NCBI RefSeq assembly: GCF_031755915.1
Contig: NC_083385.1
Span: 10,065,001-10,129,000 of the forward strand
DNA length: 64,000 bases
Direction: 5' to 3'
From: Ziziphus jujuba
Taxonomy: Eukaryota > Streptophyta > Magnoliopsida > Rosales > Rhamnaceae
Below, one piece after another: positions 12,101 to 23,010 of this stretch (positions within the stretch are counted from its first letter, which is position 1; each line of letters opens with the position of its first letter). The translations under genes were made by a program, and so were the position numbers. Below the pieces are notes generated by a model. The model was not told where the DNA came from and searched no databases. It was given only the letters and a program-made list of their open reading frames with translations.

Positions 12101-13171
12101 TCTAAAGTACAAACAATTTGGTTAAGTGTGTGTGGTTGTGGAAGTAAAAATTTGTACATGTACTTTAGCTTTGAGGTCAGCAATTAGTGGCTGTGCAGAA
12201 AAATGCATGGCAAAAGTGAAAATGCACATTGCTTATAGAACCCATTTCATGAGGCCCCCACCCTTGCACTCAATTCCTCTCAGAAACCCAACCTAGAATG
12301 AATGGGTCACAGCACCACATGCCCCCTTGGAGGACACGTGTCCACCACCCGTGATCCTCCACATGATAAAGAACAAGGACAGCTACACCATCCCATATTT
12401 TTCCAATCCAGGTAACACTGATTTGATAAACCTAAAGGTACGTCCCTACACATTTGGGAAGTTTGGGGACCAAAATTGATGTGTCATAATTCAACCAAAT
12501 GCACTCCAATATATTAAAGTGTTTTTCTACCTTCTTTTTATTTATTTATTTATTTTTTTATTTCCTTGCTGATTGAACCTAATTGGACAGTCTATGTACA
12601 ATTTTAACTTGACCCATTTAAAGACTTTCATAATCAACATGAAAGAAGGGTCTGATTTGTACGTTAAAGTCAATAAAAAAGGGGAGAAAAAAAAAAAAAA
12701 AGTGATATGTAATAGCTACGTGTCATTCATATCCATCGTATGGTGCCCACTTCTATAATTGTCCTAATCTTTGTAACAACAGGACAAACTCCAATTTCAG
12801 CATTTGAAGGAAACTTTACACTCACAAAGTGGACTGGATAAGGCAAAAAATACACCTATCACCGTGGTCTAAGCTTGATTTCTCTCGTTTAATCAAGCAA
12901 TTCTAGTGAATAATTTACGATCCAAGTTAATCGCTTCCACTGTCCTACCACAATGCATCATCATCAATGATACTGAAAAGTCAAATGTATCTTGAATTTC
13001 CATGATAACGGATATAATAAAAAAATGAAAAAATTGGATAGAATCATAAAAAATTAAAAAAAAAAAAAAGCGCAAAAGAATTAAATTATTGAAAATTTGC
13101 CTTTAAAAGAGCACCGAGACACCCTTCTAGTTTTAGAATGATGAAGACAAATTATGATACAAAAAACCAGT
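9198..13171. other. Spacer between the two SABATH genes
   Basis: It contains the 3' flank of the first gene and AT-rich DNA without credible exons. I saw no remnant of a third SABATH gene. The notable content is the nested tandem-repeat patch at 11900-12126. A CACGTG palindrome within GGACACGTGTCC (12335-12340) lies about 0.8 kb upstream of the second gene, in a more GC-rich stretch at 12240-12370 that may be regulatory. Confidence 0.55.
11900..12126. repeat. Chain of three different overlapping tandem duplications
   Basis: Three successive repeat periods sit end to end. A 43-bp unit (gaaat.ctaaacataag) starts at 11900 and 11943. A 32-bp unit (gttccatggaaatctctgat) starts at 11973 and 12005. 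A 35-bp unit (gtacaa.caatttggtaat) starts at 12037, 12072 and 12107. Each unit shares its edge with the next (ttattctaaa), so the array appears to have grown stepwise from one seed. Confidence 0.85.
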
Positions 13172-14252
13172 ATGGATGTAGAGAAAGTTTTCCACATGAA
13201 TGGAGGCACTGGCCACACCAGCTATGCCAAAAACTCCTCATATCAGGTCTCTTTCTTTCTCTATTTCTTTCTTGCTGGACCGTGATTATAGTTAATTAAA
13301 ATTTTCTCTCTCTTTGCTAATCTCCTTCTTCTACATTTTTTCCCCTTTTTTTTTTAATTTTTTTATACAGAAGAAAGCTTCTGATTTGGTGAAGCATATA
13401 ACCATAGAAACGGTACAACAACTCTATCTCACAACCACTCCAAAAAGCATTGGTATAGCTGATTTGGGTTGCTCTTCAGGACCAAATACCTTGTCTGTAA
13501 TCAAAGATATAATTCAAGCTGTCCAAAGGACAAGTCTAAAAATGCTGCAGCAAGCAAGAACACCAGAATTCCGTGTATACTTAAACGATCTTCCTACAAA
13601 TGACTTTAACTCAATCTTTAAGTCCTTACCAGACTTTTCAAAGGAATTTAACAAGGACAGAAACGGTGGTGGGTGTACAAGCTCTATCTTTATAGGAGGC
13701 TATCCTGGTTCCTTTTACGGTAGACTCTTTCCCAACAGCTGCTTGCACTTTGTCTATTCCTCCTACAGTTTGCACTGGCTCTCCAGGGTGTGAAAATTTT
13801 TGTTACATGTTTATTTATTCTTTTGCCTTTTCTGATCCTGTCTTTTACTAAAAGCACTGCTTAATTAATTATTGTAACAATTAAAGCATAGTATATTGTA
13901 CTATATATCATGTAGATTCCTCCAGGACTATACAACGAGCAGGGCAAGTCCATAAACAGAGGCACTGTTCACATTACCAAAACCAGCCCATTGGAGGTGT
14001 CTATAGCATACTCGAAGCAGTTCAAGGAGGATTTTTTTTTGTTCCTTAATTCAAGGTCTGAAGAGCTTGTTGCAGGTGGAAAAATGGTTTTGATCTTGTT
14101 GGGAAGAGAAGGTCCAGATCATATTGACAGAGGCAACTCTTTCTTGTGGGAACTTCTATCCCGCTCTTTTGCCATATTGGTATCCAAGGTAGTTTTAGTT
14201 TGCTAATAATTCGTAAATTCGTCAAAAATTGATTGTTTTTAAATTCTTTTTT

Positions 14253-14289
<37 letters not shown>

Positions 14290-14640
14290 TATTCTTAGGG
14301 AAAAGTTGAGGGAGAGAAAGTGGATTCGTATGAGGTTCATTTTTATGCACCATCGAAGGAAGAAATAGAAGAGGTAGTGAAAAGAGAAGGTTCATTTGAA
14401 GTGGATCGGCTAGAGATGTTGAAAATTGATAAGGATGAGGATGAGGACTACAAGTTAGAGAGCCATGGAACAAAAGTTGCAAGAGCTGTTAGGAGTGTAC
14501 AAGAATCCTTGATCTGCCACCATTTTGGAGAAGGAATTTTAGATAGTTTATTTGAGATTTATGGAAGAATGATCGATGAAGAAATGAATAAGGAAGAAAT
14601 TAGGCCAATCACTCTTGTTCTTGTTCTTAGAAAATTATGA
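13172..14640 (+). CDS. SABATH carboxyl methyltransferase, second tandem copy, 4 exons
   Basis: Exons are 13172-13246, 13371-13787, 13916-14188 and 14299-14640, giving 368 residues. The core motifs are intact: [18 protein letters not shown] (residues 8-25, Gln25), [10 protein letters not shown] (56-65), NDLPTNDFN (97-105), [12 protein letters not shown], and SYSLHWLSR with Trp162. It keeps the canonical four-exon SABATH structure; intron 3 carries a (TA)n run. The exon 2 donor is AGG/GTGTGA, giving LSR-IPPGL where most relatives have LSQ/K-VPxGL. Lower similarity to the first copy, especially in the substrate half (a GGGC insertion near residues 124-127 and an acidic DEDEDY loop in exon 4), suggests an old duplication and possibly a different substrate. 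The family resembles At5g66430-like enzymes. The acid methylated is unknown. Confidence 0.92.
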
Positions 14641-16302
14641 ATTTTTGGGTTAAGGCGTGGAAAAAGTGGCAATCATGGAAATGAGAAAAAGTTGTTTTAG
14701 CATTATTATTGCAACAACCATTGATATGAGCCTGCTGATAGTCAAGTCAGTAGTCTTTGAAAAAAATAAATAAATAAATTGCAAAGTTTATGTGGTCCAT
14801 TTATACGTGGCATTATTGGAGCATCTTATCAAGGATAATTTATTTCAGTACTTTGTATTATAGAAAATACATAAATATATGAAGAAAAAAAAAATATATA
14901 TATATATATATACACCTTATCTCATCCCACTAATTAATTTTGTGAAGTTTCTAAAATTGGAATGATGGATCCTTTTGGCTTGTCCTGGTGGTTTACACGC
15001 CTCTGCTCCCTATTGTATCCAAGCAATTCTTTTCAAGATAATCATTAGTGGTTTTCAGCGTTTTGGTACCAAATGTTATTGACATTATGAATGTTCTAAG
15101 TCATACAAATTAATAATATCTGGAAAAACAAAAATTATTTTGAAAGAAACACAAACTGGTTCAGTATTCAACTTGTACGAATTTAGGACTTGTATATCAT
15201 TTTGTTGATATTAATTGTCCTTATAGATCCATATTAAAAAATATTAAAAAAAAAATTTGTCCTCATGCTTCGAAAAAGAAAAAGAAAAAAAAGATTGTCC
15301 TTATGAGTCAAAAGGAACGAATCTAAGGGAACTTTGCTAATGAAAAAGTGTTCACGTTTACTTGGAGAGCCTCGAGAAAGCCAAGGGAATAATGTAGTTA
15401 ATTGCTACATCTCAGTTTTTTGGAATCAAGTTATTGTTTTATTTGTGTTCCAGGAGACAGTTGAGTTTGTCCAAAAAAATGAAAAAAGGAAAAAAGGTTG
15501 AGTTTGAATGAAATTTGGAAATATCAGGTTGATAATATCCACGACTCCAAATCTCATATTTCTCCCATCCTAATTTAAGATATACCAAAAATATTATTTG
15601 TATGGATAATAATATTTATTAAAAATATATTATTTATCATTACTGATAAATAATTTTATATATCAAATAATAATTTAAATAATTATAATTAAAAAAGTTA
15701 TTTTTAAAATTTTAAAATAAAAAATAATTAAATTAAAATTTATCACATAAAAATGTTAGGACACATAGCAATGTTTTTTTAATCTAAGCATAGGCTAATT
15801 CAAATTTAAATTGGGCAAGCTCATCTCTCTCCACGGTGAAGACCATAGTCTGTGCTTCAGGTCCATGAACAGATGGGCTTACGGTCGGAACTGTTTGGCC
15901 TAAATATCCTTCCAACGAATATCAATATTCAAAGGAGGATTTCAATTTAAGACATGAGCTTTTTAGATAATAAATATGATAATAAAAAAATGTTTTTTGA
16001 TAATATGAAGATCTTATCTAATCTATATTTGTTATTTCAATTGCCCAACATTTTTTTAATGGGAGGTACCTAACCTTTAACCATACCCACTATGACTTGT
16101 GACGAATAATGTGAAATTATATTAACTCCTAAAGAAGCTTGTGTAGATACAACCATGAAGCATATATATTTATATACATGTATGTATATATATAATAATA
16201 AGTTTTTTTTTTTCTTGTTTGAAAAAATATAATAACAAGTTATACGAGAGTTAGAAGTCGAATTTTAAACTTACCTAAAAAAGATGCGAGTTTACAGTGA
16301 TA

Positions 16303-16333
<31 letters not shown>

Positions 16334-16600
16334 CTTGAAAGGGAAAAAAAAAAAAAAAAAACTTATATATACTCTTGCTTTCTGAAAGGTGGAAGATTAC
16401 CGTTGACCTTCATACATAATCAACATCATATACCTAAACCATATACTATACATAGAAACTTCATACGTGTTCCAAAATGTTGGAATCATTAATTAACTGT
16501 GACAATAACCCTCACAAAAAAATAATAATAAAAAAAAATAAAAAACTGTGACAATGACGACAAACTATTATTTTATTGGTACAAGGATATATATATATAT

Positions 16601-16639
<39 letters not shown>

Positions 16640-19373
16640 ATGACCATGAAAATCTTCAAAATTCGTTGATTAATCCCTCTATTTTCAACCGGTAGACAAA
16701 TTAATCTCAAAGATCGATCATGTTCCTAGACCATCAAAACTGAGAAAGTTGGAGGACATGAATTTATATATACATATATATGTATTTATATATGTATATG
16801 TATAAATACCTATAAAAATGGGATATATGTGTACAATAATATAGCAGGCTTAGCACGGACACAATTATTGGAAAGTATATAAAGGTGAAGAAGAGGGAAG
16901 AGGGAACATGAGCATGCTGATGCTACAGTGGATGTCCAAGACTCCAAGGGGGCCCTATATATAAGATGAACTAGTCCAATAACCGAATTGGACGAAGATT
17001 ATATAACTAGTAATTCAATTGGTCAATTTTAGGAAAAATTCCTTTAAACTATTGCATTAATCAATCATATATATTATATGCTTATCCAATGCCAATCCCT
17101 CTGAACTCCTACGTTCTATTTCAATCAAAGCAGTGTTGAAACCAGTGAAAGGGACGTTTCTTTCTTGCATGCCAAGCTTATTATTGTGCTGAGATAATTA
17201 CTTAATTATCTCCTTTACAAACACCTATCAGATTGATTGGTTTGCTATACTATTTCAATTATTATAAGGATGTATATGCTCTTCACAAAATTTCATTTGT
17301 ATGATTGTAGTCCCTACTTACAATAATATGTAACTATCTTTTTCTATCAAAATTTTGTTTTCAGCGAGAGAGAAAAGACGACCTACCAAATCTACTTGCA
17401 GTCTCAGCTCCATTTCATTCAAGATTCAACTACTTGATGTAAACCCTTTTTTTTTTTTTTTCACCCAAAAAAAAAAAAAAAAAAGGAGAGTATGATTATG
17501 ACAAAACCCTATACGTACGTCTATTTCTGATCTAGCTTTATTTTTATCTTCTCCATATTTATTTTTCAGACTGTTTTTGAATTGGTCTCTCGCTTTCTTT
17601 TTCTCTTTATAATTTCTCTTTTGTCAAACTTGTACGTAGGGACCCCTTTCTTTACCTGTTGTGGCAACTTTTCTGATAGACACGTGCTTGGTACAAATGG
17701 AACCACTACCATTCAGGGTGGTGTGTTCTTGTATTCGTTTTTTCATTGTTCTAAAATTTTCTCTGACAGTGATTGATTTCTTGTCAATCAAATTTTATAT
17801 TGGGACTCGAAATGCGTTACATTTATTTTACTTCCCAAGCTTTTTTTTCCACAAGAAGATGATAGGGGAAGACGACCAAATTGAGATTTCTACTTGTCCC
17901 GTATGTATGATCAACCATGATGGCTCGAAGGGCAAAAACTCTCTCTGTGTCTCTCTGTTTCCATGACTGATGTCTGTGACTATGCAAGGCGTTGGATTTG
18001 ATGATCGATGAAAAGTGGTTGAATTCAGTACCCATTAAACTTGAAAATGAATTTAGAATATGGGTTTATTCCAAAACACATCTAGGAAGATGGACCATCA
18101 GAAAACAAAAAGTGCCAAAATGGATAGAACTCTAAGCACGATTATAAGCTGGAATCCTGGAATCTGATCCACTGATTCAGCAAACAGTCCTATCCGAATA
18201 GGGAATGGAAGCAAAATTTAACGTAGACCAACCAAAAAAACAGCAAAATTTATGAGCAATTTTTATGTTCTATTTGCTGACTTAAGGCAAAGGAATAGAT
18301 GCCCTCTTTTTATGGCTAGTATTTGTCAAGACAAACTGACTAAATTCAAATTACGTGAAAGAACACGTATTATTACTGCATTTTAATTAAATTTTGTTAT
18401 GCTTCTAAAGTATCTAAAGTTTGAACCTAAATTTGTCTTGGTCCTACTCTCCTACTGCATATATTCTAATTCTACTTTATTAAGTCACACAATTTAATGG
18501 AAAGAAGTGGATTTGAAGAATATTTAGAGTTTATTTTACTTTGACAAGTGGGACAAAAGCATCTCTCATAAATAGAGGATATATGAAAAAAGAATATATA
18601 AAAAATAATAGTCGATAAAAGAGTATACCTGTCTATGAGTCAGCATGCTAATGAAATTTCTCCATGAGAATAATAGAATTATTCGAATTATCATCAATAA
18701 TTATCAAAGTTCTTAATTACTAAGTGTTAAGTAAATAAATAAGCAACAAGAAAAACTTTAGATGCAAATTTTAGCGAGGCCTTGAAATCCTTAGAGAACC
18801 ATAAAGAATAATGAAATTGCTAAAAGTCCAAAGGAGAATTCTCATCTAGGGTAACCTAACCTATAGCAGTTTCTTCCAGACCTTCTTTCCCTATTTGGTT
18901 TCTGTCAATAATTACAGTTCATGTTTTAAGAAATCAATTGGTCATGGGCTGTATGATGATATTATTCACCAATGTCCCCCACTAACAGTTATACCTTTGC
19001 ATTTCCAATCCCAATTAGATTGATGATTAATTAGAAACTTCCAATTATCCCATTATTTTTTTTCCCTAATTTCTGAAAAAATAAAAATGTAAACAAAACA
19101 GATACCAGTACCACCATACAGAATGAGAATGAGCGTTGAGAATTTCGATGGATAAAGGGTTCTTTAGGCGTTCAACTTTTAGCCAAAATAATTGTGGGTG
19201 TCTTATATAACAAACACTCTTTATGGAAAATTTCCTAGAGGATAAGAGCCCAAATAGCTAGTGTTAGTACACACCATTATAATCAAAACCCCTATTATAT
19301 AGAATATATTACATTCCTTTGCAAAAAGACATTATCTAGCTGGCACCCACTACTACCTATTTCTCCCTCTGCT

Positions 19374-19414
<41 letters not shown>

Positions 19415-20206
19415 CAGAGACACAAAGAAAGGAAATCAAGGAAAAGAAAGATAAGGTGTTTGAAATGTCTCTAAGAGAATGTTAATGGAAAACAAAAGTC
19501 ATGTAATAAGATTGGTAAAAATCTCCCTTTAGAATCCATTAACTACTTTAGCGATACAAAATGTTGCCCTTCCTGGTGGACCTACTTATTACCAACCTTA
19601 ACAACGAAGCCAAAAACAAAACACAATAACATTTACGTTTACACATTTGGAAAAAAGAGAATATGGGTAGATCTGGAAATTGAAAATCTATTCTTGATTA
19701 GTGGTGTTGAAGTGACATTTTCATTGAGAGATGGTTATACTAAAGTACAATTTGCTTTGCAATTTGCCTTATAATTTTAAGATGATTGGTGCTATTTTCC
19801 ACCACAAATTAAAGCTTGGTGTTGATGTGAGTGTGACTGACTAAATTATTGATCATTCCTAGAAGAAGCAAAGTATGTGGACTTTTTATAGGAATTACTC
19901 TTTCTTGACAAGAATCAAGTTTGTAATTAGATAATCATTGATTGGAAACCACCTGATATAAATACGGACGTTTAATCACTACATTAATTTCCCAGCTTGA
20001 GCTTCTTTATTCATTTATTTGTTTGTTTTGTTCAGGATTTCTGTAAAATTAGAATTGCCGTATTCGATAAGTCTAAATGAGCATTTTATAATATATTAAA
20101 AAAATATGGAAAATCTCAAAATAGCTGAACAAAACGACAATGACAATTGGCATTAATACTGGTTTAATGGCAAAGGAACTTTGTAAGTTTGTGATATTGC
20201 TTTTTT

Positions 20207-20237
<31 letters not shown>

Positions 20238-20910
20238 CTTCTCCAATTTCCAGTTCATGACTGATACCACCGCTTGCAAGGCATATGCACGCACATCCTC
20301 ACTGCAAGGGAACTTCGAATTCAATTCCCTCCGTAAAAAGTAGGACTAAACCAGCACTAAGCCTATCTCTTATATGATCACGTATGCCAAAGTAAAATTT
20401 TTATCTTTTAAAATGAAAAAAAGAAAAAAAGAAAAAAAAAAAGGGTAAATATCTTTTTTGGCGTTTAATCTTTAAACAAAAATCTGATACAAATCCTCAC
20501 ACAGGAGCTGCGCTGATCAAAGCAGGGAAAATAATATTCCTATTCTCAAAATCAGATAAACCGTCAGATTTATCTCGATCAACGGTCCGATCAATACACA
20601 GATAGCAAAACATATTATAAAATTAAACTTTCATTTTTTTTTCATTAAAAAAAAAAAGGAAAAAAACTCTTATTCAGCATTTTTTTTTTTTTCGCATTGA
20701 TTATAAGAGAAATTAACTAGCAAGCAACTACTGCTTTTATCCCATTTTTAGTGAAAATTGAGAAATTAACTCTGTACACGGCAGTACACAGTTTGAGCCT
20801 CGCGAGAAAATTTAAAAAAAAAAAAATAGCTAATATAATTTTCTTTTGACAGCTTTCGTATTTTAAAAAAAAAAAAAGAAAAAAGAAAAAAAGATTAGTA
20901 CGGATTCATT
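14641..20910. other. Gene-poor AT-rich spacer
   Basis: No credible exon was seen. Short open frames near 17.6-18.0 kb show no recognisable family and are probably chance. Contents are many TA microsatellites (for example about 16307-16332 and 19380-19406), a (GA)17 run at 16604-16637 and poly-A/T tracts. A stretch at about 15600-15760 loosely resembles one at about 6880-7030, which could indicate a dispersed AT-rich element. Confidence 0.55.
16604..16637. repeat. (GA)17 microsatellite
   Basis: Perfect GA dinucleotide run directly following a TA run. No gene is nearby. Confidence 0.95.
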
Positions 20911-21678
20911 TCAGCTCTGATTTGGAAGCACGATCGAAAGGGACTCCTGACGACGAAACCTCAACTGCTTTGCTATGAAGGCCTCCACGGTGCGATTGAA
21001 CTCATCGTCACTCAACTTGTCCTGCGGGTAAAGCTTTTCCGGCGGACAATCCTCACCGGATTTTGTAATATTCACGAATTTCTCCGTCTCGGATCGCCGG
21101 AGCTCTCCATGATTCTTCACAGAGCACTCTCGATTGAACTTCTCAGACTGAGTCCTCCTGTAAGATTTCGGATGATCGGAATCTGGATTGGAGTCCGTAT
21201 CAGTTTCAACTTCATTTTGAGTGGCCGTCGTCGTGTTCACCTCGGAGATTATCTGCTTGTCGTCGTACACAATATTCTCTGTCGCACTCGATTGAGTCTC
21301 GCTTTCAGATTCTGACATTGTACGTTCGCTGCTGCTGCTGCTGTTTCTGGTAATTTCCTCGTAGAGTTCGGCTTCGACGCTGTTAGCGCTCTGGTTTTGG
21401 CCAGAGAATTTCCCAGATTTGGCAATGAGAGAGACGATGATTCCATTACAGAGGATGAAAACGAAGAGAGGGCTAACGATGACGGTCAGGAGCTTCCGGA
21501 AGTACTCGCCGGAGATCTTGACGGCGAAAGGGAGACGAGTGAAGGTCCATGAGAGGACTAGCAGGGCAACAAAGAGTTCCGCGAAACGAAACACCTTTGC
21601 GAGACTTCGAAGGCGATTATATTTACGCATAGCGCTGGCCTTCTCAGCTTTCACGTTGTCGAAATCGAATGTATCCAT
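20911..21678 (-). CDS. DUF4408 / DUF761 membrane-anchored plant protein
   Basis: Single-exon gene of 255 residues starting MDTFDFDNVKAEKASAMRKY. I chose this Met over an in-frame ATG 13 codons upstream because the family starts near here and the extra codons are a low-complexity leucine/serine stretch. Two hydrophobic segments, around residues 30-50 (AELFVALLVLSWTFTRLPFA) and 60-83 (LLTVIVSPLFVFILCNGIIV), match the DUF4408 region. A long Ser/Thr/Glu-rich, probably disordered middle follows. The C-terminus, LSDDEFNRTVEAFIAKQLRF, is a DUF761 motif. Proteins of this architecture are plant-specific with poorly known function, sometimes linked to stress responses. It is divergently arranged with the LPP-epsilon gene at 26374, sharing a spacer rich in CACGTG. 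Confidence 0.88.
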   Translation of the reverse strand: MDTFDFDNVKAEKASAMRKYNRLRSLAKVFRFAELFVALLVLSWTFTRLPFAVKISGEYFRKLLTVIVSPLFVFILCNGIIVSLIAKSGKFSGQNQSANSVEAELYEEITRNSSSSSERTMSESESETQSSATENIVYDDKQIISEVNTTTATQNEVETDTDSNPDSDHPKSYRRTQSEKFNRECSVKNHGELRRSETEKFVNITKSGEDCPPEKLYPQDKLSDDEFNRTVEAFIAKQLRFRRQESLSIVLPNQS

Positions 21679-22674
21679 TGAGAGAGATAGATGGACAGAG
21701 AGGGAGAGCAAAAGCAATTAAAAAAACTGTAAGAATTTTTTACGCATTGGCGAGGAAAAGTATTTATGGCGACGAGGTTTTGGAAGGTGATTTTCCAGGA
21801 AAAGCTAGCTGAGACGGAGGGAAAGAATTGGTAATGGAAATAAATGGAAAAGAAAATCTTGTTACTTGGAAGAAGAGAAAGCCAGAGAGGAAAATATATA
21901 ATAGAAAATTGTAATAGTTTAATAGATTATACAGTTTTTTTCACAGTGAGAGAGAGACTGAGTCTGAGAGCAGAGAGGGGCGTGTGTCTGGGGAAACGAT
22001 TGCTTCAGCTTCAGAAAACTGAACCCTCTCTGCGGACAAATCTTTGCCTTTTATGGCCTCTTCAATATGAACTTTTTTCTTTTCATTTCTTTTTTTTTTT
22101 TTTTTTTTCAATAAATCAACAATTTATTTAATTATAAATTAAAAAAAAAAAGAGATTATGGGTCTTAATCAAACCAAAACCAGCCAGCTTTAAGCGTCAG
22201 GCGAGCAAGAGTAAAGTGTTCGTCTTTTCGAGTTTCTAACCATGTTTCGATTAAGTGGGGACCTCAGCGGATGTGCCACGTGTATATCTTTGTCTTTTCT
22301 AATCTTTTTTGTTTTTTTGGTTGATTAGATTTTATCTTTTCTTAATGCTTCGCTCCGTGTGTTTTGGTTGTTGGTTTTGTGAAAAGAGCAGGGTGGGTGA
22401 GCATGGATATGGGTGCTGATATGGATACGGATACGGGTTTACCATTTAAGGAGGTTGGGTGGGCACCACAGCAGGGCAGTTGGTGTCTCTGACGCGATGA
22501 CAAGATGGGGGAATTCACGTGAGCTGTGAAATTTAATTAGCCATTAGGATTTGGGATTAGTCCTCGTGTGTGTTCTGGTCCGTTGGTTCAACCATGTTGC
22601 ATGCCTCATGAGCATTGAAGCAGTGTACCAGTCCACCCATTTCTTCGTGCCTTCCTCTAAATATTTCCTTTCCT

Positions 22675-22736
22675 CCTTCTTCTTCTTCTTCTTCTTCTTC
22701 TTCTTCTTCTTCTTCTTCTTCTTCTTCTTCTTCTTC
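22675..22736. repeat. (CTT)n microsatellite
   Basis: About 20 perfect CTT units lie roughly 1 kb upstream of the DUF4408/DUF761 start. The open frames across it encode only poly-Lys or poly-Phe and are not genes. Confidence 0.95.
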
Positions 22737-22758
22737 GTCTTCCTTTTTTTAAATTTCA

Positions 22759-23010
22759 AATTTCATTATAAATTATAAGAAATTTTACTTTATGATCTTC
22801 AACGTACTCCATTATTTAGAAAGATTTAACCATGCGGTCTATAATTGGATTCAATACTAATGAGACTCCAAAACACGTGGGGGAGTAATGAATTTCATTC
22901 GAAATTAGACAAATTTTACTTATGATCTACAAGTGTACTTTGTATTTAAAAAGACATTACACACGTGGAATATATTTAGATTTAATACTAACGAAACAGC
23001 AAAACTAAAA
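22759..23010. repeat. Diverged tandem duplication, 132-bp period
   Basis: aatttcatt at 22759 and 22891 begin two parallel copies. Both continue through aattttact..tatgatct, a weakly conserved middle, then ataat/atttagattcaatactaa-type text, ending in caaaac. Similarity is clear but with many substitutions, so the duplication is old. CACGTG is present in or at the end of both copies but at different positions. Confidence 0.65.

Noticed and set aside
17582..18035. Overlapping open frames with short hydrophobic peptides
   Set aside because: No recognisable domain, competing frames on both strands, no conserved splice structure; most likely chance in AT-rich DNA.
21109..21721. Plus-strand open frames opposite the DUF4408/DUF761 gene
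   Set aside because: Shadows of the real minus-strand exon, which has clear membrane segments and the DUF761 end.
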